A DNA stretch of 64,000 nt from contig NZ_JAKMCP010000003.1 of assembly GCF_022662105.1 (NCBI RefSeq), positions 186,001 to 250,000 of the forward strand, given 5' to 3'. The notes under the pieces were generated by a model. It was not told the DNA's origin, did not search any database, and saw nothing but the letters and a program-made list of their open reading frames with translations. A program made the position numbers and the translations under genes. The DNA is from Aestuariivivens sediminis (GTDB lineage: Bacteria; Bacteroidota; Bacteroidia; Flavobacteriales; Flavobacteriaceae). The first letter of the stretch is position 1. Each line of letters opens with the position of its first letter. Shown here piece by piece: positions 36,322-44,353 of the stretch.

Positions 36322-36365
36322 CTGATATTTATCATTGTCATCCGAACCTTTTAAATTTAAATTTA
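36322..36365 (+). promoter_or_regulatory. Crp/Fnr-type box and -7 element of the universal stress operon
   Basis: Box CTGATATTTATCAT at 36322-36335 (perfect core TGAT-ATTT-ATCA), 51 bp before the ATG at 36386. TAAATTTA at 36358-36365 begins 36 nt from the box start and matches five of six fixed -7 bases. Confidence 0.65.
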
Positions 36366-36385
36366 TAGTATAGCTAAAAACTGTT

Positions 36386-37240
36386 ATGAAGCGTAAAATA
36401 CTATTACCTACGGATTTTTCGAAAAATGCATGGCGAGCAATAGTTTATGCATTGGAATTATTTAAAAAGGATCATTGCAATTTTTATATCCTACATGCAT
36501 TCTCTTTACAGGGGTATTCTATTGAGAGTCTAATAGCTATGGAGCCCGGGAGTGAAGCTTATGAAACCGCAAAATTGGATGCTCAAAATGATTTAGCCAA
36601 GGTGTCGGACATGCTCGCTTTTAAAGATTATGATAATCCAAAACATCATTTTGAGTATCTCTGCACCTTTGGTAACGTGGTAGAAGTCATAAAAAATGTC
36701 GTCGAGGAAAAGGATATCGACATGATCATTTTGGGTACCAAGGGGAAATCGGCATCAAAAACAAAACTATTGGGAAGTGTAGCTATTGATGTCATGGAAA
36801 AAGTAAGAAATTGTCCGGTACTGGGTGTTCCCGAAACTGCTCAGCATCATTTGCCGAAAGAAATCGTCTTTCCTACCAGTTACAAGACTCATTATAAAAA
36901 AAGGGAACTTCAGTTTTTGATAGATATCGCCAAAACATCGGATGCTGCTATTAGAATTATACATATGACTACCGAAGATAAATTAAGTGATAAGCAACAA
37001 AGTAATAAAAATCTTTTGGAAGAATACATTCAAGATATTCCCCATACCTATCATATACTTAGTCATACCAACATTCCAACGGCCACTAATTGTTTTGTTG
37101 AAAGCAGAGGAAGCGACATGGTGGCATTTATCAATAAAAAGCATATTTTTTTTGGCAGTATACTAACCCACCCATTGGTCAAAGAGATTGGACACGATAC
37201 TAAGGTCCCGCTATTGGTAATGCACGACTTAAGAAACTAA
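36386..37240 (+). CDS. Universal stress protein (UspA family, double-domain length)
   Basis: 284 residues. The N-terminal UspA domain (1-150) opens KILLPTDFSKNAWRAI and ends with the ATP-binding signature G-2x-G-9x-GS (GTKGKSASKTKLLGS), then VRNCPVLGVPE. The second half (155-284, EIVFPTSYKTHYKKRELQFL) is a degenerate Usp-like domain without that signature. Such proteins act in the cytoplasm in energy-limited or anoxic survival. A Crp/Fnr-type box 51 bp upstream points to redox or starvation control. The next gene follows after 12 bp. Confidence 0.92.
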   Translation: MKRKILLPTDFSKNAWRAIVYALELFKKDHCNFYILHAFSLQGYSIESLIAMEPGSEAYETAKLDAQNDLAKVSDMLAFKDYDNPKHHFEYLCTFGNVVEVIKNVVEEKDIDMIILGTKGKSASKTKLLGSVAIDVMEKVRNCPVLGVPETAQHHLPKEIVFPTSYKTHYKKRELQFLIDIAKTSDAAIRIIHMTTEDKLSDKQQSNKNLLEEYIQDIPHTYHILSHTNIPTATNCFVESRGSDMVAFINKKHIFFGSILTHPLVKEIGHDTKVPLLVMHDLRN

Positions 37241-37252
37241 AAAATTATATTT

Positions 37253-37663
37253 ATGAAAGTAGGTGTTTGGATTGATAAAAAAGAAGCCATCATTGTCACC
37301 CTGAATCATGAAAAAGTACGGTTGAACACAATATTGTCTAATATAGAATTCTTTCACGTTCACGGTGGCTCTGGGACTCGCCTTAAAGGAGGACCGCAAG
37401 ATGTCGTTCAGGACAGAAAATATCTAGAACGCGAAAAACATCAAATGAAAAGATATTTTGATGACATCATCTCAGAAATTAAGGAAGCCAATACAATTGT
37501 AATTTTTGGCCCTTCTGAAATGGGTCAAAAACTACACAAAGAAATAGAATTGAACCATAACGTTTTGGCAGGTAAAGTTGTTGAGGTTGCAAAAGCCGAT
37601 AGTATGACTAAAAACCAGATTAAAACTTGGGTTCAATCTTTTTTTAAGGCACACAAACTTTAG
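37253..37663 (+). CDS. Small protein with an eRF1/host-attachment-like fold, in operon with usp
   Basis: 136 residues, start MKVGVWIDKKEAIIVTL. The overall pattern (short VGVWIDxxEAII strand, a Lys/His-rich loop RKYLEREKHQMKRYFDDI, then IVIFGPSEMGQKLHKEI and a C-terminal KNQIKTWVQSFF helix) resembles the bacterial eRF1-domain/host-attachment protein group that often accompanies stress genes. That assignment is tentative. It lies 12 bp after usp and surely shares its transcript. The 260-bp stretch after it holds no gene I can support. Confidence 0.65.
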   Translation: MKVGVWIDKKEAIIVTLNHEKVRLNTILSNIEFFHVHGGSGTRLKGGPQDVVQDRKYLEREKHQMKRYFDDIISEIKEANTIVIFGPSEMGQKLHKEIELNHNVLAGKVVEVAKADSMTKNQIKTWVQSFFKAHKL

Positions 37664-37923
37664 TCTAGATTTAGATGTATTAAGAATTATGGAATAGTTT
37701 GGCATAAATGCCATTAAATCTGTAATTAGTAGGTTGAAATTTTAATCAGTCAAACCAGAACCACTGTAACATTATACTAAGTGTTTTGGTATAATATAGG
37801 AAATAATATATGAAAATAGACATCAAAAGTAAAGATCATAATTGCTGTCATATTTACTTCAAAATAATCCGAAACCAAAATATGCCTGAAACCTAGGGTA
37901 TGGCCTCGGATTATCACTTAGTA

Positions 37924-38130
37924 TTATTCATCATGAACTCCAAAACAAACTTTGGCATTTACACGATATTCTACAATTTTATTGTCCTTTATTGTCGCCT
38001 GCATGTCCTTAACATAAACAGACTTAATGTCTTTAACCGTCTTTGACACCTCCTTAACAACTTGTTGTACGGCATCTTCCCAACTAACGGTTGAGTTTCC
38101 CAAAATTTCTAATACTTTTAATACTGACAT
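37924..38130 (-). CDS. Dodecin-family protein lacking the flavin-stacking tryptophan
   Basis: 68 residues with the dodecin pattern: VLKVLEILGNSTVSWEDAVQQVVKEVSKTV, then a strand, and KIVEYRVNAKVCFGV. Dodecins form hollow dodecamers that sequester flavins. In archaeal and many bacterial members a Trp in the strand after helix 1 stacks on the flavin; here that strand reads SVYVKDMQAT, without Trp, so flavin binding may differ or be absent. Monocistronic, with a Crp/Fnr-type box 60 bp upstream. Confidence 0.88.
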   Translation of the reverse strand: MSVLKVLEILGNSTVSWEDAVQQVVKEVSKTVKDIKSVYVKDMQATIKDNKIVEYRVNAKVCFGVHDE

Positions 38131-38160
38131 AGCTTAAAATTTAACTGATTAATAATTCCA

Positions 38161-38204
38161 TTAAATTAAAGGCTTCATATCGGATATAAAATGATATGCA
38201 TCAT
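38161..38204 (-). promoter_or_regulatory. Crp/Fnr-type box and -7 element of the dodecin gene
   Basis: Box ATGATATGCATCAT at 38191-38204, a perfect 14-bp palindrome with core TGAT-ATGC-ATCA, 60 bp upstream of the ATG at 38130. TAATTTAA (minus strand, 38168 down to 38161) begins 36 nt from the box start and matches four of six fixed -7 bases. Confidence 0.62.
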
Positions 38205-38269
38205 TAATAGTCTTTTTTAATCGTAAATTTATTATCAACAGAAAACTAGTTATTACTCAAGTCTAAACG

Positions 38270-39196
38270 TTATGAGGACATTAATTTTAGCACCATTTCA
38301 ATATTTTCAAGAGTTGCTAAGTGAGTACCTTTACTCATAATAGTTGCAACACCACATGCTACCCCCATTTTTAATATTTCTTTTGGTTCATAACTCTTGT
38401 TAATTCCATAAATAAGACCAGCTACCATACTATCTCCTGCTCCAATAGTACTTTTTACCTGAACTGACGGAGTGGATTGATAAAATAACCCCTCTTTACA
38501 TGCTAAAAAAGCCCCTTTTACTCCTAAAGATACCGCAACATATTTTGCTTTACCAATATTAATAAGTTCCTTTGCAAAGTTTTCTTGTTCAATATTAGAT
38601 AAGAATTCCTTTCCAGCTAATTGAGCCAATTCCCTTTGGTTTGGTTTTATTAAATATACTGGATGTTCAAGTGCTCTAATTAACGAAGCTCCAGAAGTAT
38701 CAATTATTATTTTAGGTTGTTTCTTTGAAAAATATTGTATTAATACAGAATAGGTATTGTGGGGTAAATTAGATGCTAAACTTCCACTTAAAATTAAAAA
38801 ATCTCCTTTGTTTAAATGCTCAGAGATGGTATTTTTAATCAATTCAAGTTCATCCTCTGAAAGTTTATTACCAGGCATACCAAAACGGTATTGTAAATTG
38901 GTTTTAGTATCTAAAACAGCTAAATTTTCACGAATCCAATCTTTTATTGCAATTGGGTTCGGTCTTAGGCCTTCCTCTTTAAGCAATGTCGTTAAATAAG
39001 CTCCTGTATCTCCACCTGATGGATAAACACAATAACTATCTAATCCCAGTCTCGTTAAAAGTCTTGAAACATTAATCCCTCCCCCTCCTGGTTGTTGGCT
39101 GATGGAATGACATATTAATTTACTACTAGGAACTAAACCATCAACTTCGGCGTTTTTGTCTAAAGCCGGATTTAGTGTTAAAGATGTTATATTCAA
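38270..39196 (-). CDS. pfkB: 6-phosphofructokinase II (PfkB family)
   Basis: 308 residues, similar in layout to Escherichia coli PfkB: TLTLNPALDKNAEV, the QPGGGGINVSRLL substrate motif, LILSGSLASNLPHN, LIKPNQRELAQL and the GAGDSMVAGLIYG ATP/anion-hole motif (catalytic Asp in GAGD). It phosphorylates fructose-6-phosphate; tagatose-6-phosphate kinase activity is a possible alternative. It lies 37 bp after a single-domain response regulator gene, probably on the same transcript, and close to glucokinase, giving two glycolytic kinases in the stress island. I found no Crp/Fnr-type box directly upstream. Confidence 0.9.
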   Translation of the reverse strand: MNITSLTLNPALDKNAEVDGLVPSSKLICHSISQQPGGGGINVSRLLTRLGLDSYCVYPSGGDTGAYLTTLLKEEGLRPNPIAIKDWIRENLAVLDTKTNLQYRFGMPGNKLSEDELELIKNTISEHLNKGDFLILSGSLASNLPHNTYSVLIQYFSKKQPKIIIDTSGASLIRALEHPVYLIKPNQRELAQLAGKEFLSNIEQENFAKELINIGKAKYVAVSLGVKGAFLACKEGLFYQSTPSVQVKSTIGAGDSMVAGLIYGINKSYEPKEILKMGVACGVATIMSKGTHLATLENIEMVLKLMSS

Positions 39197-39233
39197 TATT
39201 TTATATTTTTATTGGTAAACTTTAGATCTTCGA

Positions 39234-39683
39234 TTATTTTGAAGATTTTGCTAAACACCTTTCTAGGGTAGTCAATAAATCTCTTTCTTTGAAAGGCTTG
39301 GTAATGTAACCGTCAGCGCCAAGATTAATGCCATAATAGATATCTCTTTCCTCAGTTTTAGCTGAAAGAAATATGAAAGGAATTTCGAGCGTTGCATCAT
39401 TTTTTGATAAATGATCTCGAACAACATAACCATTCATTTCTGGCATTACTATATCACAAATTATGATATCTGGTAAATGTTCCTTGACTTTGTCTATACC
39501 AGATTTTCCATTGGCAGCTGTGATAACCCTATAACCTGAAAGTTCCAAGAGTTCTGCTATATTCTCTCTCAAGACATTGTCATCTTCAATCAACAAAACA
39601 GATTTTTTCAAGGATCTTGAATATTGAAGTTCAATATTTTCTTTTGAAAAATACCCTTTTTTGTGGAGTTCGGTCATTTTCAC
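39234..39683 (-). CDS. Single-domain response regulator (CheY-like)
   Basis: 149 residues: a ~27-residue N-terminal extension, then one receiver domain with the acidic pocket EDD, phospho-acceptor Asp in IIICDIVMPEMNGY, Thr/Ser in FLSAKT and Lys in YITKPF. There is no output domain, so it should act through protein contacts. No kinase lies beside it; the orphan PAS protein at 52625 is a conceivable but unproved partner. It probably heads the pfkB transcript. Confidence 0.88.
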   Translation of the reverse strand: MKMTELHKKGYFSKENIELQYSRSLKKSVLLIEDDNVLRENIAELLELSGYRVITAANGKSGIDKVKEHLPDIIICDIVMPEMNGYVVRDHLSKNDATLEIPFIFLSAKTEERDIYYGINLGADGYITKPFKERDLLTTLERCLAKSSK

Positions 39684-39864
39684 TTGAGGGATTTAAAATT
39701 ATTGAAACTCTTGATTCATTAAGAATGAGAAGCTTAAGTAAATTTACGAAATTCGCAGGTAAAATAATAGTCGGCATAAAAGATTCTGTTCATTAACGTT
39801 AATATTAACTGAACCCTCATTTATTATTAGCTGTTTGGTTTCTTGGTCTTTTTAAATTGAATGA

Positions 39865-40938
39865 TTAGTTATAATAAGACATGGCCCCATAGCATGCGGC
39901 ACCTAATAATGGTGTTTTTTCATTTAAAATAGCTTTTACTGGAACCATTTCCAATAGTTTATTCAAACGACCAGACTGAATAAAGTTTGTTTTGAAAATG
40001 GTTTTGTCAATCCCTTTAATTATTTTAGGAACAATACCCCCACCAATGAAAATTCCACCAATAGCGTTCATTTTTAATGCAAGTTGTGCTGATTCTGCTG
40101 CAAGAAATTTTGTAAATAAATTAAGGGTTTCTATACAAATAGGGTCTTTTCTTTCCATAGCTAGCTTTGTAATTAGTACAGAAGGATTTTCGCTTAACAT
40201 TTTTTGTTCAATATCTTCAGGTACAGATTCTCTTTTATGCATTATCAGAAATTTATAGATATCATAAATGCCTGGGCCAGATATTACCCTCTCCCAACTT
40301 ACATGGTTATATTTTTTATGCAAATATTTCCACAGATCCATTTCTAGTTCATTTCTGGGGCTAAAATCACAATGACCACCTTCTGAAGCAAATGGATGAT
40401 AATGTGTCCCATCCCAATATAAACCAACCTCACCAAGCCCTGTCCCTGGCGAAATAATTGTCGCATTTCCAGATATATTATTTCCTTTAAAGATGACCCC
40501 TAATTCCTTTTTTCTTAGTACAGCAAGTCCATACGCATTCGCTTCCATATCATTTATAATTGATACAGAACTTATTTGAAGTTCTTTGGATATTTCTTCC
40601 CAATCTATTAACCAAGGAAAATTGGTTCCCTGTGCTTTACCATTAATAACGGGACCCGCTACACCCAGGCATACACAATCAATTTTAATTGGGATGTCAT
40701 TTTTAAAATGATTAAAAATTTCTAATAGTGAATTATATTCTTTAGTAGCATAAAGTCTTTCATTCAACGTTATCAACATTCCTTTACTTGCCTGAAAAAG
40801 AGCTAGATTGGTCTTTGTTCCACCAACATCAGCAGCTAAAACATTGCAGTCTTTATGGATAATAGTATTTCTTCTTCGGAAATAAATTGGAAATAGTGGT
40901 TTATCATATAGATAGGTCTCTTTGGTTTTTCTTGCCAT
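39865..40938 (-). CDS. glk: Glucokinase (Glk family)
   Basis: 357 residues. After a 30-residue basic extension come the ATP motif LAADVGGTKTNLALF, CLGVAGP, the catalytic Asp in SIINDMEANAYGL, ISPGTGLGEVGLYW and SEGGHCDFSP; this is the non-ROK Glk family, close in layout to the E. coli enzyme. It makes glucose-6-phosphate from ATP and glucose. It sits near pfkB in the stress island. The basic N-terminal extension is longer than in E. coli Glk, so the start may be further in. Confidence 0.9.
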   Translation of the reverse strand: MARKTKETYLYDKPLFPIYFRRRNTIIHKDCNVLAADVGGTKTNLALFQASKGMLITLNERLYATKEYNSLLEIFNHFKNDIPIKIDCVCLGVAGPVINGKAQGTNFPWLIDWEEISKELQISSVSIINDMEANAYGLAVLRKKELGVIFKGNNISGNATIISPGTGLGEVGLYWDGTHYHPFASEGGHCDFSPRNELEMDLWKYLHKKYNHVSWERVISGPGIYDIYKFLIMHKRESVPEDIEQKMLSENPSVLITKLAMERKDPICIETLNLFTKFLAAESAQLALKMNAIGGIFIGGGIVPKIIKGIDKTIFKTNFIQSGRLNKLLEMVPVKAILNEKTPLLGAACYGAMSYYN

Positions 40939-40942
40939 ATTT

Positions 40943-41152
40943 TTAATGTTTATAATTTGTTAAAGATTTTAGACTTTTAATAGCAATTTTTAGTGGTGTT
41001 TTGGTGGAAAATAAATTGGAAGCATTTAAGAAATTAATATAAATATCCATTAGTAACCAATAGCTTTCAAATTGCTTCTGATGATTGATCCTCGACAACA
41101 ATAATCTGTTTGTTTTGGTCATCATTCGAGACTTCCTAATATGAGATTTCAA
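40943..41152 (-). CDS. Possible small protein upstream of glucokinase
   Basis: 69 residues, basic N-terminus (MKSHIRKSRMMTKTNRLLLSR), then QKQFESYWLLMDIYINFLN and a basic C-terminus. It ends 4 bp before the glk ATG, which suits translational coupling. I recognise no family and the composition could be chance, so existence is uncertain. Confidence 0.35.
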   Translation of the reverse strand: MKSHIRKSRMMTKTNRLLLSRINHQKQFESYWLLMDIYINFLNASNLFSTKTPLKIAIKSLKSLTNYKH

Positions 41153-41214
41153 AGGACTCTGAATTGTATATATGGACTTTCCCGAAGGTTATTCAGATGT
41201 TAAACATTCAATTC

Positions 41215-41853
41215 TTATTTAATTTTTTTTGGTATAATTTGTTCTTGCTCTAATGATATTATTATAGCCGTTACATAATTTTTTATTGTTGAGGCGATTT
41301 TTTTAGGATTCACAATATCATATGAAGCTACCCAGACTAAAGATTTGTCATTATTTTCTTTTAAGTTATATAATGAGGCCTCTACATGATATACTTTGTA
41401 TTTATCGTAATAACCTTCAACTAGATAAATGTCTTGGTAAAGATAGTAGTAGCGCCCAAAACGTCTCCAATAATAATCTTTATAAAGTCTATTACCACTA
41501 TAAGAAGTTCTTTCATCGATGCCTTTTACTACAGAGATTAAAATAGTATCAAAACCTCCATTATTAAGTTTTTGAATTTCGCGCTCGATATCCTCTTCAT
41601 TTTGCTTTAAATTTGTAAATGTTTGGTCAAATTCATCGTAGCTTTCAACCGCATAAACACCCCTGTTTTTGAGTTCATTGGTTAAATCTTCCTCGAAAAT
41701 TTTCCTTGCTGTTAAATTATCAGTAACACCAATAACCAATACTTTTTTAGGCTGATAATTAGCATGTTCTTTACTTACCCATATGTCTATCACTTTTGCA
41801 GAAGAACAGCTTAAAATAAATAAGATTAAGAATATATAATAAATCGTTTTCAT
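41215..41853 (-). CDS. Lipoprotein of unknown function (DUF4136-like layout)
   Basis: 212 residues with a lipoprotein signal (MKTIYYIFLILFILSC, Cys16). The mature part begins AKVIDIWVSKEHANYQPKKVLVIGVTDN and has a Tyr/Arg-rich segment (RLYKDYYWRRFGRYYYLYQDIYLVEGYYDKY) and a VYHVEASLYNLKE strand, resembling small envelope lipoproteins that start with a similar W-x(n)-Y-KKVLVIG motif. Enzymatic motifs are absent. Monocistronic, with a Crp/Fnr-type box 53 bp upstream, so it belongs to the same stress regulon by regulation. Confidence 0.78.
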   Translation of the reverse strand: MKTIYYIFLILFILSCSSAKVIDIWVSKEHANYQPKKVLVIGVTDNLTARKIFEEDLTNELKNRGVYAVESYDEFDQTFTNLKQNEEDIEREIQKLNNGGFDTILISVVKGIDERTSYSGNRLYKDYYWRRFGRYYYLYQDIYLVEGYYDKYKVYHVEASLYNLKENNDKSLVWVASYDIVNPKKIASTIKNYVTAIIISLEQEQIIPKKIK

Positions 41854-41875
41854 GCCTAACCTTTTATGGAATAAA

Positions 41876-41919
41876 TAAAGGTATATTAAGAGGTCAAAAT
41901 CAAAAATGATATATATCAG
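41876..41919 (-). promoter_or_regulatory. Crp/Fnr-type box and -7 element of the DUF4136-like lipoprotein gene
   Basis: Box ATGATATATATCAG at 41906-41919 (core TGAT-ATAT-ATCA), 53 bp from the ATG at 41853. TACCTTTA (minus, 41883 down to 41876) begins 36 nt from the box start and matches five of six fixed -7 bases. Confidence 0.65.
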
Positions 41920-42167
41920 ACTAATAAGTTTAAATTGATTAACATCTTTGATTATTAATGCTTTAGCTAATTATTAAATGTCGAAATCTAATAATGGCTT
42001 ATATTTACAATAATGAATTTTGGCATTGTTCCAGCCTTATTAACTTTTCTTCAACTTTAGAATTTATTCACTGTTTCTGAGCCACTATGCGATTAACTTA
42101 ACTATTTGAATTATGAAATTATAATGCCTTATCATATGATAAGGCATTATTGAAATTAAAAAATTAA
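41920..42167. other. Gene-free spacer ending in a 30-bp palindrome
   Basis: No gene seen between the lipoprotein promoter and the BON gene stop at 42168. The stretch is AT-rich; its only structured part is the perfect palindrome at 42121-42150. Confidence 0.6.
42121..42150 (-). terminator. Perfect 30-bp palindrome downstream of the BON gene
   Basis: Both 15-bp arms (ATAATGCCTTATCAT and its exact complement) abut without a spacer. It lies 18 bp beyond the BON stop on the minus strand. Neither strand has a long T-run after it, so it is a hairpin of terminator or mRNA-stabilising type and not a textbook intrinsic terminator. Confidence 0.55.
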
Positions 42168-42836
42168 TCAAGCGTATTCCGGATATAATTTAACTTTAAG
42201 TTTGTTTTCAACATGTGTTACACCTGGTGCCCAGAATGCAGCTTTACGGGCCTCCTCTTTTTCAGCTATGGAATGAACCGTACCAGTTAATTCTACAGTT
42301 TTACCTTTAATTTTAACGTTTATGTTATTAGCATCTATAACAGCCGATCTTTCAAATGCTTTAGTGATTCTATCCTTAATGTCATCGGGTTGTATCTGTT
42401 GTCCCAACTTTAAATTATTTGTGATACCGCGAACACCATTAATATTCTGTATCGCTTTTCTTGCAGCTTCTTTTTGAAAGGACCAATCAACAGTACCGGA
42501 TAAGTACACCTGCCCATTTTCCACTTTTATGGAAATTTTGTCATCTGGTACGGAGGTATCCCACTTTAAAGTATTAACCACATTTTTAGCAATATCGGTA
42601 TCCGATTTACTAAATCCCGGGCTATAATTTATTTCAATGTCTTCGGCTACAGCTTTTACGCCATATACTCTTTTAGCAGCATTTTCAGCAGCTATTTTTT
42701 TAGAATAAGAGTCAACTACTCCAGTTAAAGTCACTACGCCGTTTTCAACAATAACGCCAATCTGAGTTTCATCAATGCTGGATTCCCATTCTAATTCATC
42801 GAGCACATCTTGCTTGATTTGTGAATCTGTTCTCAT
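42168..42836 (-). CDS. Triple BON-domain protein (OsmY-like, no signal peptide)
   Basis: 222 residues with three tandem BON domains (about 3-70, 78-146 and 150-218). The repeats are visible as IKQDVLDELEWESSI, IAKNVVNTLKWDTSV and IKDRITKAFERSAVI, each followed by GxVxLxGxV strands (GVVTLTGVV, GQVYLSGTV, GKTVELTGTV). BON proteins bind phospholipid and stabilise envelopes under osmotic or other stress. No signal peptide is visible, which is usual for the Bacteroidota triple-BON type. A Crp/Fnr-type box sits 61 bp upstream. Confidence 0.92.
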   Translation of the reverse strand: MRTDSQIKQDVLDELEWESSIDETQIGVIVENGVVTLTGVVDSYSKKIAAENAAKRVYGVKAVAEDIEINYSPGFSKSDTDIAKNVVNTLKWDTSVPDDKISIKVENGQVYLSGTVDWSFQKEAARKAIQNINGVRGITNNLKLGQQIQPDDIKDRITKAFERSAVIDANNINVKIKGKTVELTGTVHSIAEKEEARKAAFWAPGVTHVENKLKVKLYPEYA

Positions 42837-42866
42837 GATATTAATATTTTAGTTTAAATTAATTAT

Positions 42867-42910
42867 TGAATATAAACGGCTTTTTTGGATTTTAAAATGA
42901 TCCCCATCAG
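42867..42910 (-). promoter_or_regulatory. Crp/Fnr-type box and -7 element of the BON gene
   Basis: Box ATGATCCCCATCAG at 42897-42910 (perfect half-sites, core TGAT-CCCC-ATCA), 61 bp from the ATG at 42836. TATATTCA (minus, 42874 down to 42867) begins 36 nt from the box start and matches four of six fixed -7 bases. Confidence 0.6.
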
Positions 42911-43116
42911 TCTTAATTTATTAAATTAAAAGATCCGTTTTTTGATTTTAGATTTTAAAGGCTGCATTTCCAACATTAAAAACTTTTAAAGACAAGAGAT
43001 AATAAATACCTTATGTTTGTTATAAAGGGTCTTGAATCTAAAAATTTTTTAGTTAGATATATCACTATTTTTATATGGAAACAAACAAAAGCTTATAATG
43101 AAAATCACCATTGCCA

Positions 43117-43161
43117 ATGATATAAGTCATTGTTTTATGATGCCTTTTTATTGTATATTTA
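43117..43161 (+). promoter_or_regulatory. Crp/Fnr-type box in a gene-free region, possible sRNA promoter
   Basis: Box ATGATATAAGTCAT at 43117-43130 (core TGAT-ATAA-GTCA). Rightward, TATATTTA at 43154-43161 begins 37 nt from the box start and matches five of six -7 bases. No open frame of normal size follows; a hairpin with T-rich exit on the plus strand lies at 43370-43395. In the other direction I find no -7 element. Confidence 0.42.
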
Positions 43162-43166
43162 TTACG

Positions 43167-43400
43167 CTAAACAAGAGATAAAAGGCAGACTGTAAAGTCA
43201 AACTGAATATTCATTGTTTCTTTGAAATTCTTGATGATCATGGATTATTTAGGTTGGGATAGGAAAAATGTTGTTTAGTTAGAATCTGGTAGTCTTTGGA
43301 CTTAAGGATAAAGCTAAAATAACTGTAGTTTAGAATTTAAACTTTTACTTTACGGTAAAATTTTGAATAAAACGGGAATCTATGCATTCCCGTTTACTGT
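43167..43400 (+). ncRNA. Candidate small RNA of about 230 nt
   Basis: Inferred only from a Crp/Fnr-type promoter (43117-43161) and a hairpin whose plus-strand exit reads TTTACTGTTTTT. The interval codes for nothing longer than a 14-residue frame. It would run into the crp terminator from the opposite side and so overlap the crp transcript end. Confidence 0.25.
43370..43395 (-). terminator. Terminator of the Crp/Fnr regulator gene (possibly bidirectional)
   Basis: 10-bp stem AAACGGGAAT / ATTCCCGTTT with a 6-nt loop, 8 bp after the stop at 43403. The minus exit reads TTATTCAAAATTTT after the stem T's; the plus exit reads ACTGTTTTTAATTG. Confidence 0.75.
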
Positions 43401-43402
43401 TT

Positions 43403-44083
43403 TTAATTGTACATATTTGATATTTTTTGCAAGTCTTGAAATTTAAGAATTTGGATTTTGGTGCCGTTGGTTTTTATAAGTCCTTCATTCCGAAATTCAG
43501 ATAACAATCTATTAATAGTCTCTCTTGCAGTACCAATTAATCCTGCCAGATCAGATCTTGTCAAGCTTATAGAATGTTTATTATTAGGGGATTCATTAAA
43601 TTTTTTATCTAAGTAAATTAAGGCATCAGCCAATCGTCCCCTTACAGGTTTAAATGCTATGCTTGAAGCCTTGTTTTCCAATCGTCTAATGTATTTAATC
43701 AATCTTTTGAGCAATTCTTCAAAAAGTTTAGGATGATTCCACAGAACTTCCTGGATATCCCGTTTATAAAAAAAATAAATATTACTATCTTCCAATGCTA
43801 CGCCTGAACAATTGTGACTGGTTTCTAAATATAAATCAGAATAACTTAAAATATCTCCAGGGGTTGCAATATGCGTAATAAAGTTCTTTCCGCCACAAGT
43901 GGTTCTGGTTACCTTAACTTTTCCTTTTTTGATAAGGTAAATTCCTTGAGGAGAACTTCCTTCAAAATAGACAAACTGGCCTTTCTTAAATAATAGGGTT
44001 TCCCTGTTTTTAATATACTCCAATTCCGCTACATGATGATATCGTTCTTCTTTTGGAAGTAATTCATGATTATCATATTTCAT
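43403..44083 (-). CDS. Crp/Fnr-family transcription regulator, candidate master regulator of the island
   Basis: 226 residues: cyclic-nucleotide-binding-like domain (about 25-140, with ETLLFKKGQFVYFEGSSPQGIYLIKKGKVKV), dimerisation helix, and a Crp-type winged HTH (about 172-212). The recognition helix reads GTARETINRLLSEF, with Arg187, Glu188 and Arg192 placed as in CRP and FNR, whose targets share the TGA-N6-TCA core. It has only two cysteines (Cys63 and Cys92), so there is no FNR-type N-terminal iron-sulfur cluster and the signal must differ. It is monocistronic, with its own box 67 bp upstream, and lies amid the genes that carry the same box. The regulator-site match is inference. Confidence 0.9.
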   Translation of the reverse strand: MKYDNHELLPKEERYHHVAELEYIKNRETLLFKKGQFVYFEGSSPQGIYLIKKGKVKVTRTTCGGKNFITHIATPGDILSYSDLYLETSHNCSGVALEDSNIYFFYKRDIQEVLWNHPKLFEELLKRLIKYIRRLENKASSIAFKPVRGRLADALIYLDKKFNESPNNKHSISLTRSDLAGLIGTARETINRLLSEFRNEGLIKTNGTKIQILKFQDLQKISNMYN

Positions 44084-44119
44084 TGGAAATAGCTTATAAG
44101 GGGGGTTTAAAACATATTT

Positions 44120-44163
44120 GGAATATATAGGATTCGAGCCATTTAAAAAATGATTGTGGTCAG
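44120..44163 (-). promoter_or_regulatory. Crp/Fnr-type box of the regulator's own gene
   Basis: Box ATGATTGTGGTCAG (plus strand) at 44150-44163, core TGAT-TGTG-GTCA, 67 bp from the ATG at 44083. TATATTCC (minus, 44127 down to 44120) begins 36 nt from the box start and matches four of six -7 bases. It suggests autoregulation. Confidence 0.5.
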
Positions 44164-44353
44164 TTTCAAGTTTAGTTCATTTGGGATAACACTGAGGCGA
44201 TTAAATAGCTGATTCATATACAAAGACCAACATATTGTCCAAAACATCAAAATATTAAAACTTTTATAAAGATTATTGCAAAGTGGATTATACCAATTAA
44301 AAACTTAAAACTTAATGCCTTTAAAATTTTCAGGTTTTCTACAATTGACTTAA

